Assembly (NCBI GenBank): GCA_944325765.1
Contig: CALVBH010000098.1
Span: forward strand, 1-60,780
Direction of reading: 5' to 3'
Source of the DNA: an uncultured Bacteroidales bacterium
GTDB taxonomy: Bacteria; Bacteroidota; Bacteroidia; Bacteroidales; UBA932
DNA length: 60,780 nucleotides
Positions 44,470 through 54,213 of this stretch are shown piece after piece. The notes under the pieces are model-generated. The model saw only the letters and a program-made list of their open reading frames with translations, had not been told where the DNA came from and searched no databases. Position 1 is the first letter of the stretch, and every line of letters begins with the position of its first letter. The position numbers were made by a program, and so were the translations under genes.

Positions 44470-46782
44470 ATGCGAGGTTTTTTATTTTGTGCAGCACTTG
44501 CAGTGCTGGTGCCGTTTTCCGCAGCAGCTGCGGAAAACGAAGCGGCCGGAGATCCGGCCGATGCTGTTGAGAGGCTCGACAGCGCAGTAGTTTCAGTTTC
44601 ACGTGCCGGAGCACGTACTCCCGTGACCTACACAATGATCGGAAAATCCGAACTGAAGCAGGTCAATCCCATGTTTTCACTGCCTATGTCGCTGAACCTT
44701 CAGCCTTCGGTCGTATCCGTGAACGAAGGCGGAACGGGACTCGGCTATTCAAAAATGTTTGTCCGCGGCAGCAAAGGCTCCCAGATAAACGTTACGCTGA
44801 ACGGAATAACCCTGAATGATGCCGAATCCCAGGAAGTATTCTGGGTGAATATCCCGTCGCTGGGCAAAATCCTGAGTTCAGTGCAGCTTCAGCGCGGTTT
44901 GGGAACTTCCGCCAACGGGCCGGGCGCATTCGGGGCAAGCGTGAATATGAGCACTTCGTCCGTGGGCCCGGAGCCGTACGTTTCGGCCGAAGTATCGGCA
45001 GGTTCCTACAATACGTTCATGTCCACCGTGGCGGCAGGAACGGGGCTGACGAAGTCCGGACTTTATTTCGATTTCGCCTATTCGAGGAACTACACCGACG
45101 GCTATATCAGGAACGCCAAGGCCAAGGTGCAGTCCGCGCTGGCCGTACTCGGCTGGATGAAGGGAAACAATTCCCTGAAGCTCACTTATCTGATGGGCGA
45201 CCAGCATACCGGTATCACCTGGAACGGAATCGACCTTGAAACGTATGAAACGGACCGCAGGTACAACAGCGCAGGCGAGTATTATGATGAATTCGGGAAT
45301 GTGCATTACTATGACAACCAGACCGACAACTACACGCAGCACCATCTCCAGCTGAACTATACGCACCAGTTTCCGAAGAACCTCGTCTGGAGCACGACGC
45401 TGAATTTCACGAAAGGTGACGGTTATTATGAGGAATATGAAGCCGGAGAGGATGCATCCGCATTCAATATAGACCCTTCGATATTGAAGAATCCTTCCGA
45501 CGGACAGGTTCTGAACAGTCCTGAAGGGGACTTCATCGTAAGGGAAGCCATGGACAACTGGTATCTGGTGCTCAATTCCGAAGTCCGCTATGCAGCGGAC
45601 AGGCTGAATGTCACGGGCGGCGTAAACCTTTCCCGCTATGACGGAGACCATTTCGGCCGTTTGCTCTGGGGCAACAGGCTTCCCGAGGATTTCGACTATG
45701 ACGGCTACAATGCAGCCGATACCTGGTATATGAACAACGGCCTGAAAAGCGAACTGAACGTGTTCGCGCGGGCTGAATACACTCCTGTGGAATGGCTTAC
45801 GGCATACGCTGACCTGCAGTACAGGGGCATTTCCCTGAAAATGAAAGGTCCCGACGATGACGGCAGCCCGTTGGACTACAGCACGTCCTGGAATTTCTTC
45901 AATCCCCGCGCAGGCCTGACCTTCCATTGGTCGCCGAGGCATAAGGCATACGTATCGGCCGCCCTCGGTAACCGCGAACCCGGCAGAAGCGACATCAAGG
46001 ATGTGATAATATCCAATTACTGGATAGGCGTCAACGGCGGTGACGGGAAAAGGGATGAACTGAAACCGGAGAAAATGGTAGATGTCGAGATCGGCTACAC
46101 CTACACGGCTCCGAAAATCACGGCATCCGCGAACCTGTATTTCATGGAATATTTCGATTTGCTCATAGAGTCCGGCCGTCTGAGCGATTCCGGTTATGCC
46201 ATCAAGGAGAATGCCGGCAGGGGATACCGCAGGGGAGTGGAGCTGGCAGCTGCCTGGGAGGCTCTTCCATGGTTGAGGGTCGACGCCAATACTACATTGA
46301 GCCTCAATAAAATCAAGGATTATGTCGCCTATATTCCGGTCTATGACGACGATTACAGTTTCCTTCGGAATTTCAGACAGGAATGCGGCAGGACCGACAT
46401 GCTTATGTCTCCGCCGGTTATCGGTATGGTGCAGCTCAGCTTTACCCCGTTCCGGAATACGGCCCGCAATTCGTTGAAGACCACAACTCTTACGATAAAC
46501 GGGAAATATGTCGGCAAACAGTATCTCGACAATACTTCGAGCAATGACCGCAGCATTCCGGGATATTTCGTGTCCAATCTCAGCCTTACTCATGAGTTCG
46601 ATCTCAAAAAGGGCGTGCTGGGCATCGGCGGATACATAAACAACTTGTTCAACAATATGTATTACGCAGACGGAGGCGCTTCCCGTGAAATGTACGATGG
46701 CAGTGACGATATCACCACGTATGTCTGGATTTATCCTCAGGCCCCGGTGAATTTCATGCTGCGCCTGAGCTACAGTTTCTGA
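44470..46782 (+). CDS. TonB-dependent outer-membrane receptor, presumed thiamine transporter
   Basis: The 770-residue product has a signal peptide (about 1-21), a TonB-box-like DSAVVSVSRAG, a plug domain (residues 45-160, with SKMFVRGSKGSQINVTLNG and GPGAFGASVNM), and a 22-stranded barrel ending in MLRLSYSF with the C-terminal phenylalanine needed for BAM insertion. It lacks the carboxypeptidase-like N-terminal extension of SusC proteins. The TPP riboswitch in its leader makes thiamine or a thiamine phosphate the likely ligand, uptake being energised by TonB-ExbB-ExbD. No thiamine synthesis genes are adjacent. Confidence 0.92.
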   Translation: MRGFLFCAALAVLVPFSAAAAENEAAGDPADAVERLDSAVVSVSRAGARTPVTYTMIGKSELKQVNPMFSLPMSLNLQPSVVSVNEGGTGLGYSKMFVRGSKGSQINVTLNGITLNDAESQEVFWVNIPSLGKILSSVQLQRGLGTSANGPGAFGASVNMSTSSVGPEPYVSAEVSAGSYNTFMSTVAAGTGLTKSGLYFDFAYSRNYTDGYIRNAKAKVQSALAVLGWMKGNNSLKLTYLMGDQHTGITWNGIDLETYETDRRYNSAGEYYDEFGNVHYYDNQTDNYTQHHLQLNYTHQFPKNLVWSTTLNFTKGDGYYEEYEAGEDASAFNIDPSILKNPSDGQVLNSPEGDFIVREAMDNWYLVLNSEVRYAADRLNVTGGVNLSRYDGDHFGRLLWGNRLPEDFDYDGYNAADTWYMNNGLKSELNVFARAEYTPVEWLTAYADLQYRGISLKMKGPDDDGSPLDYSTSWNFFNPRAGLTFHWSPRHKAYVSAALGNREPGRSDIKDVIISNYWIGVNGGDGKRDELKPEKMVDVEIGYTYTAPKITASANLYFMEYFDLLIESGRLSDSGYAIKENAGRGYRRGVELAAAWEALPWLRVDANTTLSLNKIKDYVAYIPVYDDDYSFLRNFRQECGRTDMLMSPPVIGMVQLSFTPFRNTARNSLKTTTLTINGKYVGKQYLDNTSSNDRSIPGYFVSNLSLTHEFDLKKGVLGIGGYINNLFNNMYYADGGASREMYDGSDDITTYVWIYPQAPVNFMLRLSYSF

Positions 46783-46788
46783 CAAACC

Positions 46789-46818
46789 AAAAAAGCCTGC
46801 ATCACTGCAGGCTTTTTT
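46789..46818. terminator. Bidirectional terminator after the TonB receptor
   Basis: AAAAAAGCCTGCA (46789-46801) pairs perfectly with TGCAGGCTTTTTT (46806-46818) around a TCAC loop, giving T-runs in both directions. Confidence 0.92.
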
Positions 46819-46971
46819 CTGGTTAGTAATAGTGTAATTTTCTCAGCCTTCGATAGGCTCAATTTTGTGGTTAGTATTTTTTACAGCTTAAAAAATTTAA
46901 GGCAGAAGCCTGATGTCGTTTAAAGATTTTAATGAAAAATCACTCTAATCCTTATGAACACTTCACAAATG
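46789..46971 (-). ncRNA. Candidate small RNA opposite the TonB receptor 3' side
   Basis: A perfect minus-strand box TACATTTG (46983-46976) has no CDS ahead of it. About 180 bases later the transcript would meet the perfect terminator at 46818-46789. The interval is A+T-rich and contains two copies of TACTAACCA (around 46870 and 46826) and short GC hairpins such as AGGCTTCTGCCT near 46905. Read-through from trmD is an alternative source of this RNA. There is no coding potential. Confidence 0.35.
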
Positions 46972-46975
46972 TAAG

Positions 46976-46983
46976 TATAATTT
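46976..46983 (-). promoter_or_regulatory. -7 promoter box TACATTTG without a downstream gene
   Basis: A perfect box on the minus strand, 70 bases after the trmD stop codon, with only the candidate sRNA interval ahead. Confidence 0.4.
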
Positions 46984-47052
46984 TCAGTTTTGCAAATAAA
47001 TTTCAATTTTTTGTCCGAATTAATTATGCAAACAGGTCCCGGAACGTGAAAA

Positions 47053-47727
47053 TCATTCCAAAAGTCCCGGTCTGAGTTTCCTGGTCCTTTCGACAGCCTG
47101 TTCGTCCTGCCACTGGCGGATAAGTTTCGGATTCCCGCTGAGAAGGACGTCCGGAACCTTCCATCCGTTGAATTCCGCCGGCCTGGTATAGACCGGGGCG
47201 GAAAGCAGCCCGTCCTGATAGCAGTCGCTCAGGGCGGAGGTTTCATCGGAAATGGCACCCGGAAGCAGCCTGACCACCGCATCGGCGATGATGGCGGCCG
47301 GAATTTCCCCTCCGCTGAGGACATAGTCGCCCACTGTTATTTCGCGTGTGACGAGATGCTCCCGTATGCGGTGGTCTATGCCTTTGTAATGCCCGCACAG
47401 AATGATGATGTTGTCCTTCAGCGACAGCTCGTTGGCCATATTCTGGGTGAACTGTTCACCGTCGGGCGACATATAGATGACATCATCGTATTCGCGTTCA
47501 GCCTTTAGTTCCTCTATCATATTGAACACCGGTTCTACCATGAGAACCATCCCCGCATCTCCTCCGTAGCTGTAGTCGTCCACCTGAAGGCGCGGTCCCT
47601 TGCCGTATTTTCTGAGATTGTGGACGTGGATTTCGACTATGCCCTTTTTTATGGCTCTGCCCACTATTGAATGGCCCAGCGGACTTTCGAGCAGCTCCGG
47701 TACCACTGAAATTATGTCTATCCTCAT
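47053..47727 (-). CDS. trmD: tRNA (guanine-37-N1)-methyltransferase
   Basis: A SPOUT-class knotted methyltransferase that makes m1G37, essential for reading-frame maintenance. The 224 residues contain [32 protein letters not shown], and the knot with [25 protein letters not shown]. The C-terminal domain has [19 protein letters not shown] then [11 protein letters not shown]. It is monocistronic rather than in an rpsP-rimM-trmD-rplS operon. Confidence 0.97.
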   Translation of the reverse strand: MRIDIISVVPELLESPLGHSIVGRAIKKGIVEIHVHNLRKYGKGPRLQVDDYSYGGDAGMVLMVEPVFNMIEELKAEREYDDVIYMSPDGEQFTQNMANELSLKDNIIILCGHYKGIDHRIREHLVTREITVGDYVLSGGEIPAAIIADAVVRLLPGAISDETSALSDCYQDGLLSAPVYTRPAEFNGWKVPDVLLSGNPKLIRQWQDEQAVERTRKLRPGLLE

Positions 47728-47767
47728 GTTCGATGTCGCTTGTACGGATTTGTCATATAACAGGATG

Positions 47768-47775
47768 CAAAATTA
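47768..47775 (-). promoter_or_regulatory. -7 promoter box TAATTTTG for trmD
   Basis: A perfect box on the minus strand, 40 bases before the trmD start. Confidence 0.6.
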
Positions 47776-47819
47776 GCAACAGAAATCGAAACGGCTAAAA
47801 GGTTTCTCAAAAAATTTCG

Positions 47820-47827
47820 TACATTTG
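47820..47827 (+). promoter_or_regulatory. -7 promoter box TACATTTG for the DUF349 gene
   Basis: A perfect box 29 bases before ATG 47857, divergent from the trmD promoter. Confidence 0.62.
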
Positions 47828-47856
47828 TAGGCTGAAAAAACAAACTCCTTTGAACT

Positions 47857-49656
47857 ATGAGTGAAGAAAAAAATCCGGAAACAGTGGATGTTGTAGTGGA
47901 AACTGTTGAAACTGAAGAAGTTCCGCAGATAAATCTGTCTGATAAAAGTCTGGCTGAACTGGCTGACATGTTCATGGAACTTGCCAGGAATCCGGAGAGA
48001 ATGAAGATGAACAAGGAGGCGGAAGCCATCAAGTCCGCATTTTATAAATGTCTTTCGAAGGAAAAGGCCGCCGCAGGTTATTCCGAGCCGGAAACATTGC
48101 CGCAGGATGCGGCGGAAGAAACTGAAACTGCAGTGGAAAACGACGCAAGGGAGGCGGATACTGTTTCGGAGAATCCTTTCGAGGAAATAGAGAGAGGGTT
48201 CAAGGCTCTTTACAATGCCTACAGAAAGGAGCGTGCCGAATACAACAGGCAGCAGGAGAAGGAGAGAGAACATAACCTGGAACTGAAGGAAGAGGTGATA
48301 AGGGACCTGAAGGCCCTGATTGAAAAGCAGGAGGACGTGAACAGGACTTTTCCGGAATTCAGGGAAATCCAGAACAGATGGCGTGCAGTGGGACCGGTGC
48401 CGGTACAGAATTTCAGGAATCTGAACGACACTTACCAGCTTTATGTAGAGCAGTTCTACGATATGGTCAAGATAAACAGGGAGTTGAGGGATCTCGATTT
48501 CAAGAAGAATCTCGAAGTGAAGACATCTTTCTGCGAACAGGCCGAAAAACTGGCCGAGAGTCCGAATATCGTGGAATCTTTCAGGGAACTCCAGAAGCTT
48601 CACGAACAGTGGAAGGAATACGGACCTGTGGCAAAGGAATTCCGCGACTCCATCTGGGAGCGCTTCAAGGCTGCCACTTCCGTTATCAACAAGAAATACC
48701 AGGCCTATTTCGAAGGCCTTAAGGAACAGCATTCCGAGAACCTGGCCGCCAAGACCAGACTGTGCGAACAGGTGGAGGAAATAGCGTCCAGAGAGGATAT
48801 TTCCGCTTCCGGATGGAATACCCTTTCCAAGGAAATCGAGGAAATACAGAAGCAGTGGAGGACCATAGGTTTCGCTTCGAAGAAGGAAAACCAGAAAATC
48901 TATGACAGGTTCCGCGCAGCCTGCGACAAATTCTTCGACAGAAAGCGCGAGTTCTATGCCGGGTACAAGGAGAACATAAATGCCAATTTGGAAAAGAAAA
49001 TAGCTCTCTGCGAAGCTGCCGAGGCTCTCAAGGACAGCACGGACTGGAAAAAGACCACCAATCTGCTTATCAACCTGCAGAAACAGTGGAAAGAAATCGG
49101 TGCCGTGCCGCGCAAGAAGTCTGAACAGCTTTGGAAACGTTTCCGTGCTGCCTGCGATGAATTTTTCAACGAAAGGGACAAGAACGTGAAACCCGAAAAT
49201 GATTTCTACGGAAATCTGAAGGCGAAGCAGCGGCTTGTAAACGAAATCTCGGCCTATAACCTTACCGGAGATGAGGACACCGATTCTGATGCCATGGAGG
49301 ATTTCATCCGCAGATGGCAGGAGATAGGTTTCGTCCCGTTCAAGGAGAAGGACGACATAGCCGCAAAATACAAGGCTGCCCTTGAAGAAAAATTCGGTGA
49401 ACGGGCTGCCAAAGCGGGCAGAAACAGCAGGTATTCGCGTTCTCCGAAGAGCGAAAAGGAGCGTCTGGTCCAGAAATATCTGAAAAAGGAGCAGGACATA
49501 GTGACATACGAGAACAATATAGGATTTTTCGCCATGTCGAAGAATTCGGAGCCTCTCATAAGACAGATGCAGGCGCGTATCGACCAGGCAAAAAAGGAGT
49601 TGAAAGAGTTGGAGGAGCAGATAAGGGCTGTCGAAAACACCCAGTCTGCAGAATAA
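47857..49656 (+). CDS. DUF349 repeat protein
   Basis: A 599-residue, strongly helical, cytoplasmic protein. After an acidic N-terminus (residues 1-110) come about five DUF349 units of 70-75 residues, each with the pattern W..L.......W..IG.V.......W..F..A.D.FF, for example LQKQWKEIGAVPRKKSEQLW then KRFRAACDEFFNERDK. The C-terminal 60 residues form a coiled coil (RIDQAKKELKELEEQIRAVE). Function is not established; members in other phyla have been linked loosely to RNA metabolism and stress. It is upstream of yidC by 13 bases and likely co-transcribed. Confidence 0.9.
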   Translation: MSEEKNPETVDVVVETVETEEVPQINLSDKSLAELADMFMELARNPERMKMNKEAEAIKSAFYKCLSKEKAAAGYSEPETLPQDAAEETETAVENDAREADTVSENPFEEIERGFKALYNAYRKERAEYNRQQEKEREHNLELKEEVIRDLKALIEKQEDVNRTFPEFREIQNRWRAVGPVPVQNFRNLNDTYQLYVEQFYDMVKINRELRDLDFKKNLEVKTSFCEQAEKLAESPNIVESFRELQKLHEQWKEYGPVAKEFRDSIWERFKAATSVINKKYQAYFEGLKEQHSENLAAKTRLCEQVEEIASREDISASGWNTLSKEIEEIQKQWRTIGFASKKENQKIYDRFRAACDKFFDRKREFYAGYKENINANLEKKIALCEAAEALKDSTDWKKTTNLLINLQKQWKEIGAVPRKKSEQLWKRFRAACDEFFNERDKNVKPENDFYGNLKAKQRLVNEISAYNLTGDEDTDSDAMEDFIRRWQEIGFVPFKEKDDIAAKYKAALEEKFGERAAKAGRNSRYSRSPKSEKERLVQKYLKKEQDIVTYENNIGFFAMSKNSEPLIRQMQARIDQAKKELKELEEQIRAVENTQSAE

Positions 49657-49669
49657 GAAAATTCGGTTT

Positions 49670-51535
49670 ATGGATAAGAATTCGATTGCAGGGTTCGTAC
49701 TGATAGGTGTAATATTTTTCGGTTTTACATGGTATCAGTCGAACCAGTATAAGAAACAGAGGGCATATCAGCAGCAGCTGGACTCCATAGCAAGGGTCGA
49801 GTATGCGCTGCAGGCTGCACAGGATTCGCTGGCTGCAGCACAGAGGAGGGCATCCGGCGATACTGTAACGGCGCGGAATGCGCAGCCGGAGAAATACAGG
49901 GATTCCCTGCTGATAAGCAGCAGCAAGGCCGATGCCGGGTATGTCACTCTCGCGAACGACAAACTTGAAATAGTATTCACCACCAGGGGCGCACAGCCGT
50001 ATTCAGCCAGACTGAACGACTACAGGGCCTACGACAGTACCGACCTGTATCTTGTCAAACCGGGTTACAGCGATTACAACATAGCCGTATTCGCAGGGGA
50101 GAATATCAATACCAGGGACATGGTGTTCCAGGTAGCCGAGAAGACGGATTCGTCAGTGACCATGCGTCTGCCGTTCAGCAACGGCGGTTATCTGGAGCAG
50201 AAATTCTTCCTCAGGCGCGGAAGTTATATGGTAGGCAACGAGCTCTCGTTCGTCGATATGGGGGAACTCGTTCCGAGGAAGATAAACAGTTTCGACATAG
50301 ACTGGAATGTCATCATTCCGAGACTGGAGAAAGGTTATTCGAATGAAAAGCAGTATTCGAAACTGGATTATTACTTTTCCGGAGAAAAGAAGCCCGAGCA
50401 GATAGGCAGGGGAGGGCGCAACGGCTCCGAAAGCATTGTATCCAAGGTGAAATGGTTCGCTTTCCAGCAGCAGTTCTTTTCCGCGATTATGACGGCCGGC
50501 GAAGAATTCTCGTCGGCGGATTTCAGCCTGAAATTCTTCGAGGAAAACGATCCGGAAAGGAATCTGATGATGTGTTCGGCGAGGGTGCAGTCCGAACTCA
50601 GGCATGACCCGGACGGCACGGTCACGATTCCGTATGAATTCTATTTCGGTCCGAACCATTACCGGACGCTGAAAAGCTATGACCTGCACTATGACAAGAT
50701 AATACCATTAGGAGGAAGTGTCATCGGGCTGATAAGCCGGTACGTAATCATCCCGACATTCAATTTCCTCGGGAAATTCATCGACAGTTACGGTCTTATA
50801 ATCCTGATTCTGACCGTACTTATCAAACTGGTCATCTCCCCTCTGACACTGAAGTCGTACAAGTCTTCGGCTAAGATGAATGTCATCAAGCCGGAGATAG
50901 ACAAACTGAACGAGAAATATCCGAAGCAGGAAGACGCGCTTAAGAAGCAACAGGCTATGATGGCCCTTTATCAGCGTGCCGGAATCAGTCCTATGGGAGG
51001 CTGTCTGCCTATGCTTCTGCAGCTCCCTGTACTTTATGCGATGTTCCGTTTCTTCCCGGCTTCCATAGAACTTCGCCAGCAGGGCTTCCTTTGGGCCGAC
51101 GACCTGAGCGCATACGATTCCATTCTTGATCTGCCGTTCAAAATTCCGCTCTACGGAGATCATGTATCCCTGTTTGCGCTTCTGATGGCTGTTTCGATGT
51201 TCCTGTATTCGAAGATGACTTCGAGCCAGATGTCGAACGACCCGAATATGGCGGGAATGAAGTTCATGAGTGTATGGCTTATGCCTGTAATGATGCTTTT
51301 CATCTGTAACAACCTTTCCAGCGGCCTCAGTTACTATTATCTGCTCTCGAACCTGTTTACCATGCTCCAGACCTGGGTGGTAAGGCGCTTCCTGATAGAC
51401 GAGAAGAAAATCCACGCCCAGCTCGCTGCGACGGAAGGCAAGCCTTTGCCCAAGTCCAAGTGGCAGCAGAGACTTGAAGAGGCGCAGAAGATGCAGCAGC
51501 AGGCACTTAAGGAACAGCAGAAACGCAGAAGATGA
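49670..51535 (+). CDS. yidC: Membrane protein insertase YidC
   Basis: Inserts and folds inner-membrane proteins, alone or with SecYEG. The 621-residue Gram-negative form has an N-terminal segment (residues 6-24), a periplasmic beta-supersandwich domain (about 75-345), and the conserved five-helix core (FIDSYGLIILILTVLIKLVI, SPLTLKSYKSSAKM, GGCLPMLLQLPVLYAMFRFF and SSGLSYYYLLSNLFTM). The basic C-terminus ends KEQQKRRR. It overlaps the next gene as ATGA. Confidence 0.97.
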   Translation: MDKNSIAGFVLIGVIFFGFTWYQSNQYKKQRAYQQQLDSIARVEYALQAAQDSLAAAQRRASGDTVTARNAQPEKYRDSLLISSSKADAGYVTLANDKLEIVFTTRGAQPYSARLNDYRAYDSTDLYLVKPGYSDYNIAVFAGENINTRDMVFQVAEKTDSSVTMRLPFSNGGYLEQKFFLRRGSYMVGNELSFVDMGELVPRKINSFDIDWNVIIPRLEKGYSNEKQYSKLDYYFSGEKKPEQIGRGGRNGSESIVSKVKWFAFQQQFFSAIMTAGEEFSSADFSLKFFEENDPERNLMMCSARVQSELRHDPDGTVTIPYEFYFGPNHYRTLKSYDLHYDKIIPLGGSVIGLISRYVIIPTFNFLGKFIDSYGLIILILTVLIKLVISPLTLKSYKSSAKMNVIKPEIDKLNEKYPKQEDALKKQQAMMALYQRAGISPMGGCLPMLLQLPVLYAMFRFFPASIELRQQGFLWADDLSAYDSILDLPFKIPLYGDHVSLFALLMAVSMFLYSKMTSSQMSNDPNMAGMKFMSVWLMPVMMLFICNNLSSGLSYYYLLSNLFTMLQTWVVRRFLIDEKKIHAQLAATEGKPLPKSKWQQRLEEAQKMQQQALKEQQKRRR

Positions 51536-52203
51536 GTCACATAGCATCTGAAATAGCGGGATTGAGAGAGGAACTGCCATCAAGTGTAAAACTGGTGGCA
51601 GTTTCCAAATTCCATCCAGCCTCGGCTGTGATGGAAGCATATAACGCAGGCCAGAGGATTTTCGGTGAGAGCCGTCCGCAGGAACTTTTCGCGAAGGCCC
51701 GGATCCTGCCGGGTGACATTTCCTGGCATTTCATCGGGCATTTGCAGACGAACAAACTGAAAATGGTCCTGCCGTACGTCTCGATGGTTGAATCGGTCGA
51801 TTCTGAGCATCTGCTCGGAGCCATAGACAGGTGGGGGAAAGAAAACGGGAGGACTACGGACGTACTTCTGGAAATGCACATCGCTTCAGAGGAAACCAAA
51901 CAGGGTTTTACCCGCGACGGGATTCTGAAAATCCTGTCTGAAGCCGGAAACTACGGAAATGTCCGCATATCCGGACTGATGGGTATGGCGACACTGACGG
52001 ACGACGAGTCCGTAATCAGGGCGGATTTCGCGAAACTGGTGGCATTGCGCGACGAGGTCCTTTCCGACAGGTCGGGATTTCCGGCATTGCCCGAAGGTTT
52101 CGGGCTCCTTTCTTTCGGTATGACGCATGATTACAGGATTGCCGTGGAAATGGGCGCCGACATTGTCAGGATAGGGACATTGATTTTCGGAGAGAGAGTT
52201 TAA
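51532..52203 (+). CDS. YggS-family PLP homeostasis protein
   Basis: A non-catalytic PLP-binding TIM-barrel protein (PLPBP family) that keeps pyridoxal phosphate in balance. The 223 residues hold VKLVAVSKFHPASAVMEAYN with the PLP lysine, GESRPQEL, WHFIGHLQTNKLK, and FGLLSFGMTHDYRIAVEMGA with VRIGTLIFG for phosphate binding. It is translationally coupled to yidC and is followed by fbp after 15 bases. Confidence 0.95.
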   Translation: MSHIASEIAGLREELPSSVKLVAVSKFHPASAVMEAYNAGQRIFGESRPQELFAKARILPGDISWHFIGHLQTNKLKMVLPYVSMVESVDSEHLLGAIDRWGKENGRTTDVLLEMHIASEETKQGFTRDGILKILSEAGNYGNVRISGLMGMATLTDDESVIRADFAKLVALRDEVLSDRSGFPALPEGFGLLSFGMTHDYRIAVEMGADIVRIGTLIFGERV

Positions 52204-52218
52204 TAACCGCATTTGCAG

Positions 52219-54213
52219 ATGGATACGAAGAATACAGAAATCGAAGAGGATATCAGGAAGAATATCAAGTATCTGGAACTTCTTTCCCTGAATTTTCCGA
52301 CCATAGCTTCGGCAAGTACCGAGATCATAAACCTGGAGGCGATTCTGAATCTGCCCAAGGGGACGGAACACTTCCTTGCCGACCTGCATGGCGAGAACGA
52401 GGCTTTCGAACATGTGCTCAGGAATGCTTCCGGGGCTATAAAGCGGAAGGTGAACGAGATTTTCGGCAACTCCCTGTACGAGTCGGAGAAAAAGGAGCTG
52501 TGCACTCTGATTTATTATCCGGAACAGAAACTCCAGCTGATAAAGGAGACCGTGCAGGAGATAACTTCCTGGTACAGTGTGACCTTGAATCGGCTGGTAA
52601 AGGTCTGCCGGAGCGTTTCTTCGAAATATACGCGCTCGAAGGTCCACAAGGCTCTTCCGGAAGAATTTTCCTATATCATACAGGAGCTGCTTCACGAAAG
52701 CAGCGCGGAGCCGAACAAGGAAGCTTACATAAACGTCATCTTCAGTTCCATTATCGAGACGCAGAGGGCGGATGACTTCATCGTGGCCCTGTGCAATCTT
52801 ATCCAGCGTCTGACGATAGACTCCCTGCACATCCTCGGAGACATTTTCGACCGCGGTCCAGGCCCTCACATCATTCTGGATACGCTGTGCGACTATCATC
52901 ATTTCGATATCCAGTGGGGAAACCACGATATTCTCTGGATGGGCGCGGCTTCCGGAAACGATGCCTGCATAGCCAATGTCATACGTCTGGCGATGAGGTA
53001 TGCGAACCATTCCGTTCTGGAGGACGGCTACGGTATAAACCTGCTTCCGCTCGCCACGTTCGCCATGGAAACCTATGCCGATGACCCATGCACCCTGTTC
53101 GGACCGAGAGTCGAGGATGAGGCGCAGAAATTGGACGAAAAGACCAAGCGTCTGCTTGCCCAGATGCATAAGGCCATAAGTGTCATCCAGTTCAAGTTGG
53201 AGGCGGAAATCATAAGGAGGCGTCCCGAGTTCGGTATGGATGACAGGCTTCTGCTCGAACATATAGATCTCGCTGCGAAGGTTTTCGTCCTCGACGGCAA
53301 GACCTACGAAATGAAAGACTGCTTCTTCCCTACGCTCGACCCTGACGACCCTTACAGGCTGACTCCGGAAGAGAGGGAGGTGGTGGACAAACTGCACAAT
53401 TCCTTCATCAGGAGTGAAAAGCTCAGAAAACATATAAAATGCATATTCCGTTACGGATGCATGTACAATATCTGTAACTCCAACCTGCTTTTCCATGCAT
53501 CCATGCCGATGAACGCGGACGGCACCCTGAAAGAGGTGGATATTCTCGGACGGAAATACAGGGGACGCGAGTTGCTGAGCCGGGTAGGGCAGCTTGTGCG
53601 TATCGCATATTTCGCTGCTCCGAACGACCCGGAAAAGAGTTTCGCCCTGGATTACGTCTGGTATCTGTGGTGCGGGAAGGATTCTCCGGCGTTCGACAAG
53701 AGCAAGATGGCTACCTTCGAGCGGTATTTCCTGGTAGACAAGGAGATGCACAAGGAGGAAAAAGGCGCTTACTATACCTTGCGGAACGATGAGGCTGTCT
53801 GCGACCGGATTCTCGACGAGTTCGGCGTCTCCGGAGAGCACAGGCATATCATCAACGGCCATGTCCCGGTGAAGGCGGCAAAGGGGGAGAAACCGGTCAG
53901 GGCCAACGGCAAGCTCATGGTCATAGACGGCGGCTTTTCCAAGGCCTACCATCCGGAAACGGGGATTGCCGGATATACTCTGGTGTATCATTCCCGCGGA
54001 TTCCAGCTTGTGCAGCACGAACCGTTCTCGTCCACGCAGAAAGCCATCGAAGAAGGACAGGATATAAAGTCCACGACCCAGCTGGTGGAACTGAGCAGCC
54101 AGAGAATGATGGTGAAGGATACCGACAAGGGACGCGAACTGGCAGTGCAGATAGAGGATCTGAAAAAACTGCTGACGGCCTACAGATTAGGTATCATAAA
54201 GGAGCGGTCTTAG
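52219..54213 (+). CDS. fbp: Class III fructose-1,6-bisphosphatase
   Basis: The gluconeogenic phosphatase of the type first seen in Firmicutes, also common in Bacteroidales. With ATG 52219 it has 664 residues. The metallophosphatase core shows HFLADLHGENEAFEH, LGDIFDRGPGPHIILD, QWGNHDILWMGAASGN, and INGHVPVKAAKGEKPVRANG, with VIDGGFSKAYH near the C-terminus. An in-frame TTG at 52213 is not needed. It overlaps the convergent lpxB by four bases at its 3' end. Confidence 0.95.
   Translation: MDTKNTEIEEDIRKNIKYLELLSLNFPTIASASTEIINLEAILNLPKGTEHFLADLHGENEAFEHVLRNASGAIKRKVNEIFGNSLYESEKKELCTLIYYPEQKLQLIKETVQEITSWYSVTLNRLVKVCRSVSSKYTRSKVHKALPEEFSYIIQELLHESSAEPNKEAYINVIFSSIIETQRADDFIVALCNLIQRLTIDSLHILGDIFDRGPGPHIILDTLCDYHHFDIQWGNHDILWMGAASGNDACIANVIRLAMRYANHSVLEDGYGINLLPLATFAMETYADDPCTLFGPRVEDEAQKLDEKTKRLLAQMHKAISVIQFKLEAEIIRRRPEFGMDDRLLLEHIDLAAKVFVLDGKTYEMKDCFFPTLDPDDPYRLTPEEREVVDKLHNSFIRSEKLRKHIKCIFRYGCMYNICNSNLLFHASMPMNADGTLKEVDILGRKYRGRELLSRVGQLVRIAYFAAPNDPEKSFALDYVWYLWCGKDSPAFDKSKMATFERYFLVDKEMHKEEKGAYYTLRNDEAVCDRILDEFGVSGEHRHIINGHVPVKAAKGEKPVRANGKLMVIDGGFSKAYHPETGIAGYTLVYHSRGFQLVQHEPFSSTQKAIEEGQDIKSTTQLVELSSQRMMVKDTDKGRELAVQIEDLKKLLTAYRLGIIKERS

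Noticed and set aside
44878-46785. A 635-codon minus-strand frame opposite the TonB receptor
   Set aside because: The plus strand encodes a complete receptor with signal peptide, plug and C-terminal phenylalanine; the antisense frame resembles no protein family.
51886-54018. A 710-codon minus-strand frame opposite fbp and part of the yggS-like gene
   Set aside because: Both plus-strand genes are complete and recognisable; the antisense frame has no domain or plausible start context.
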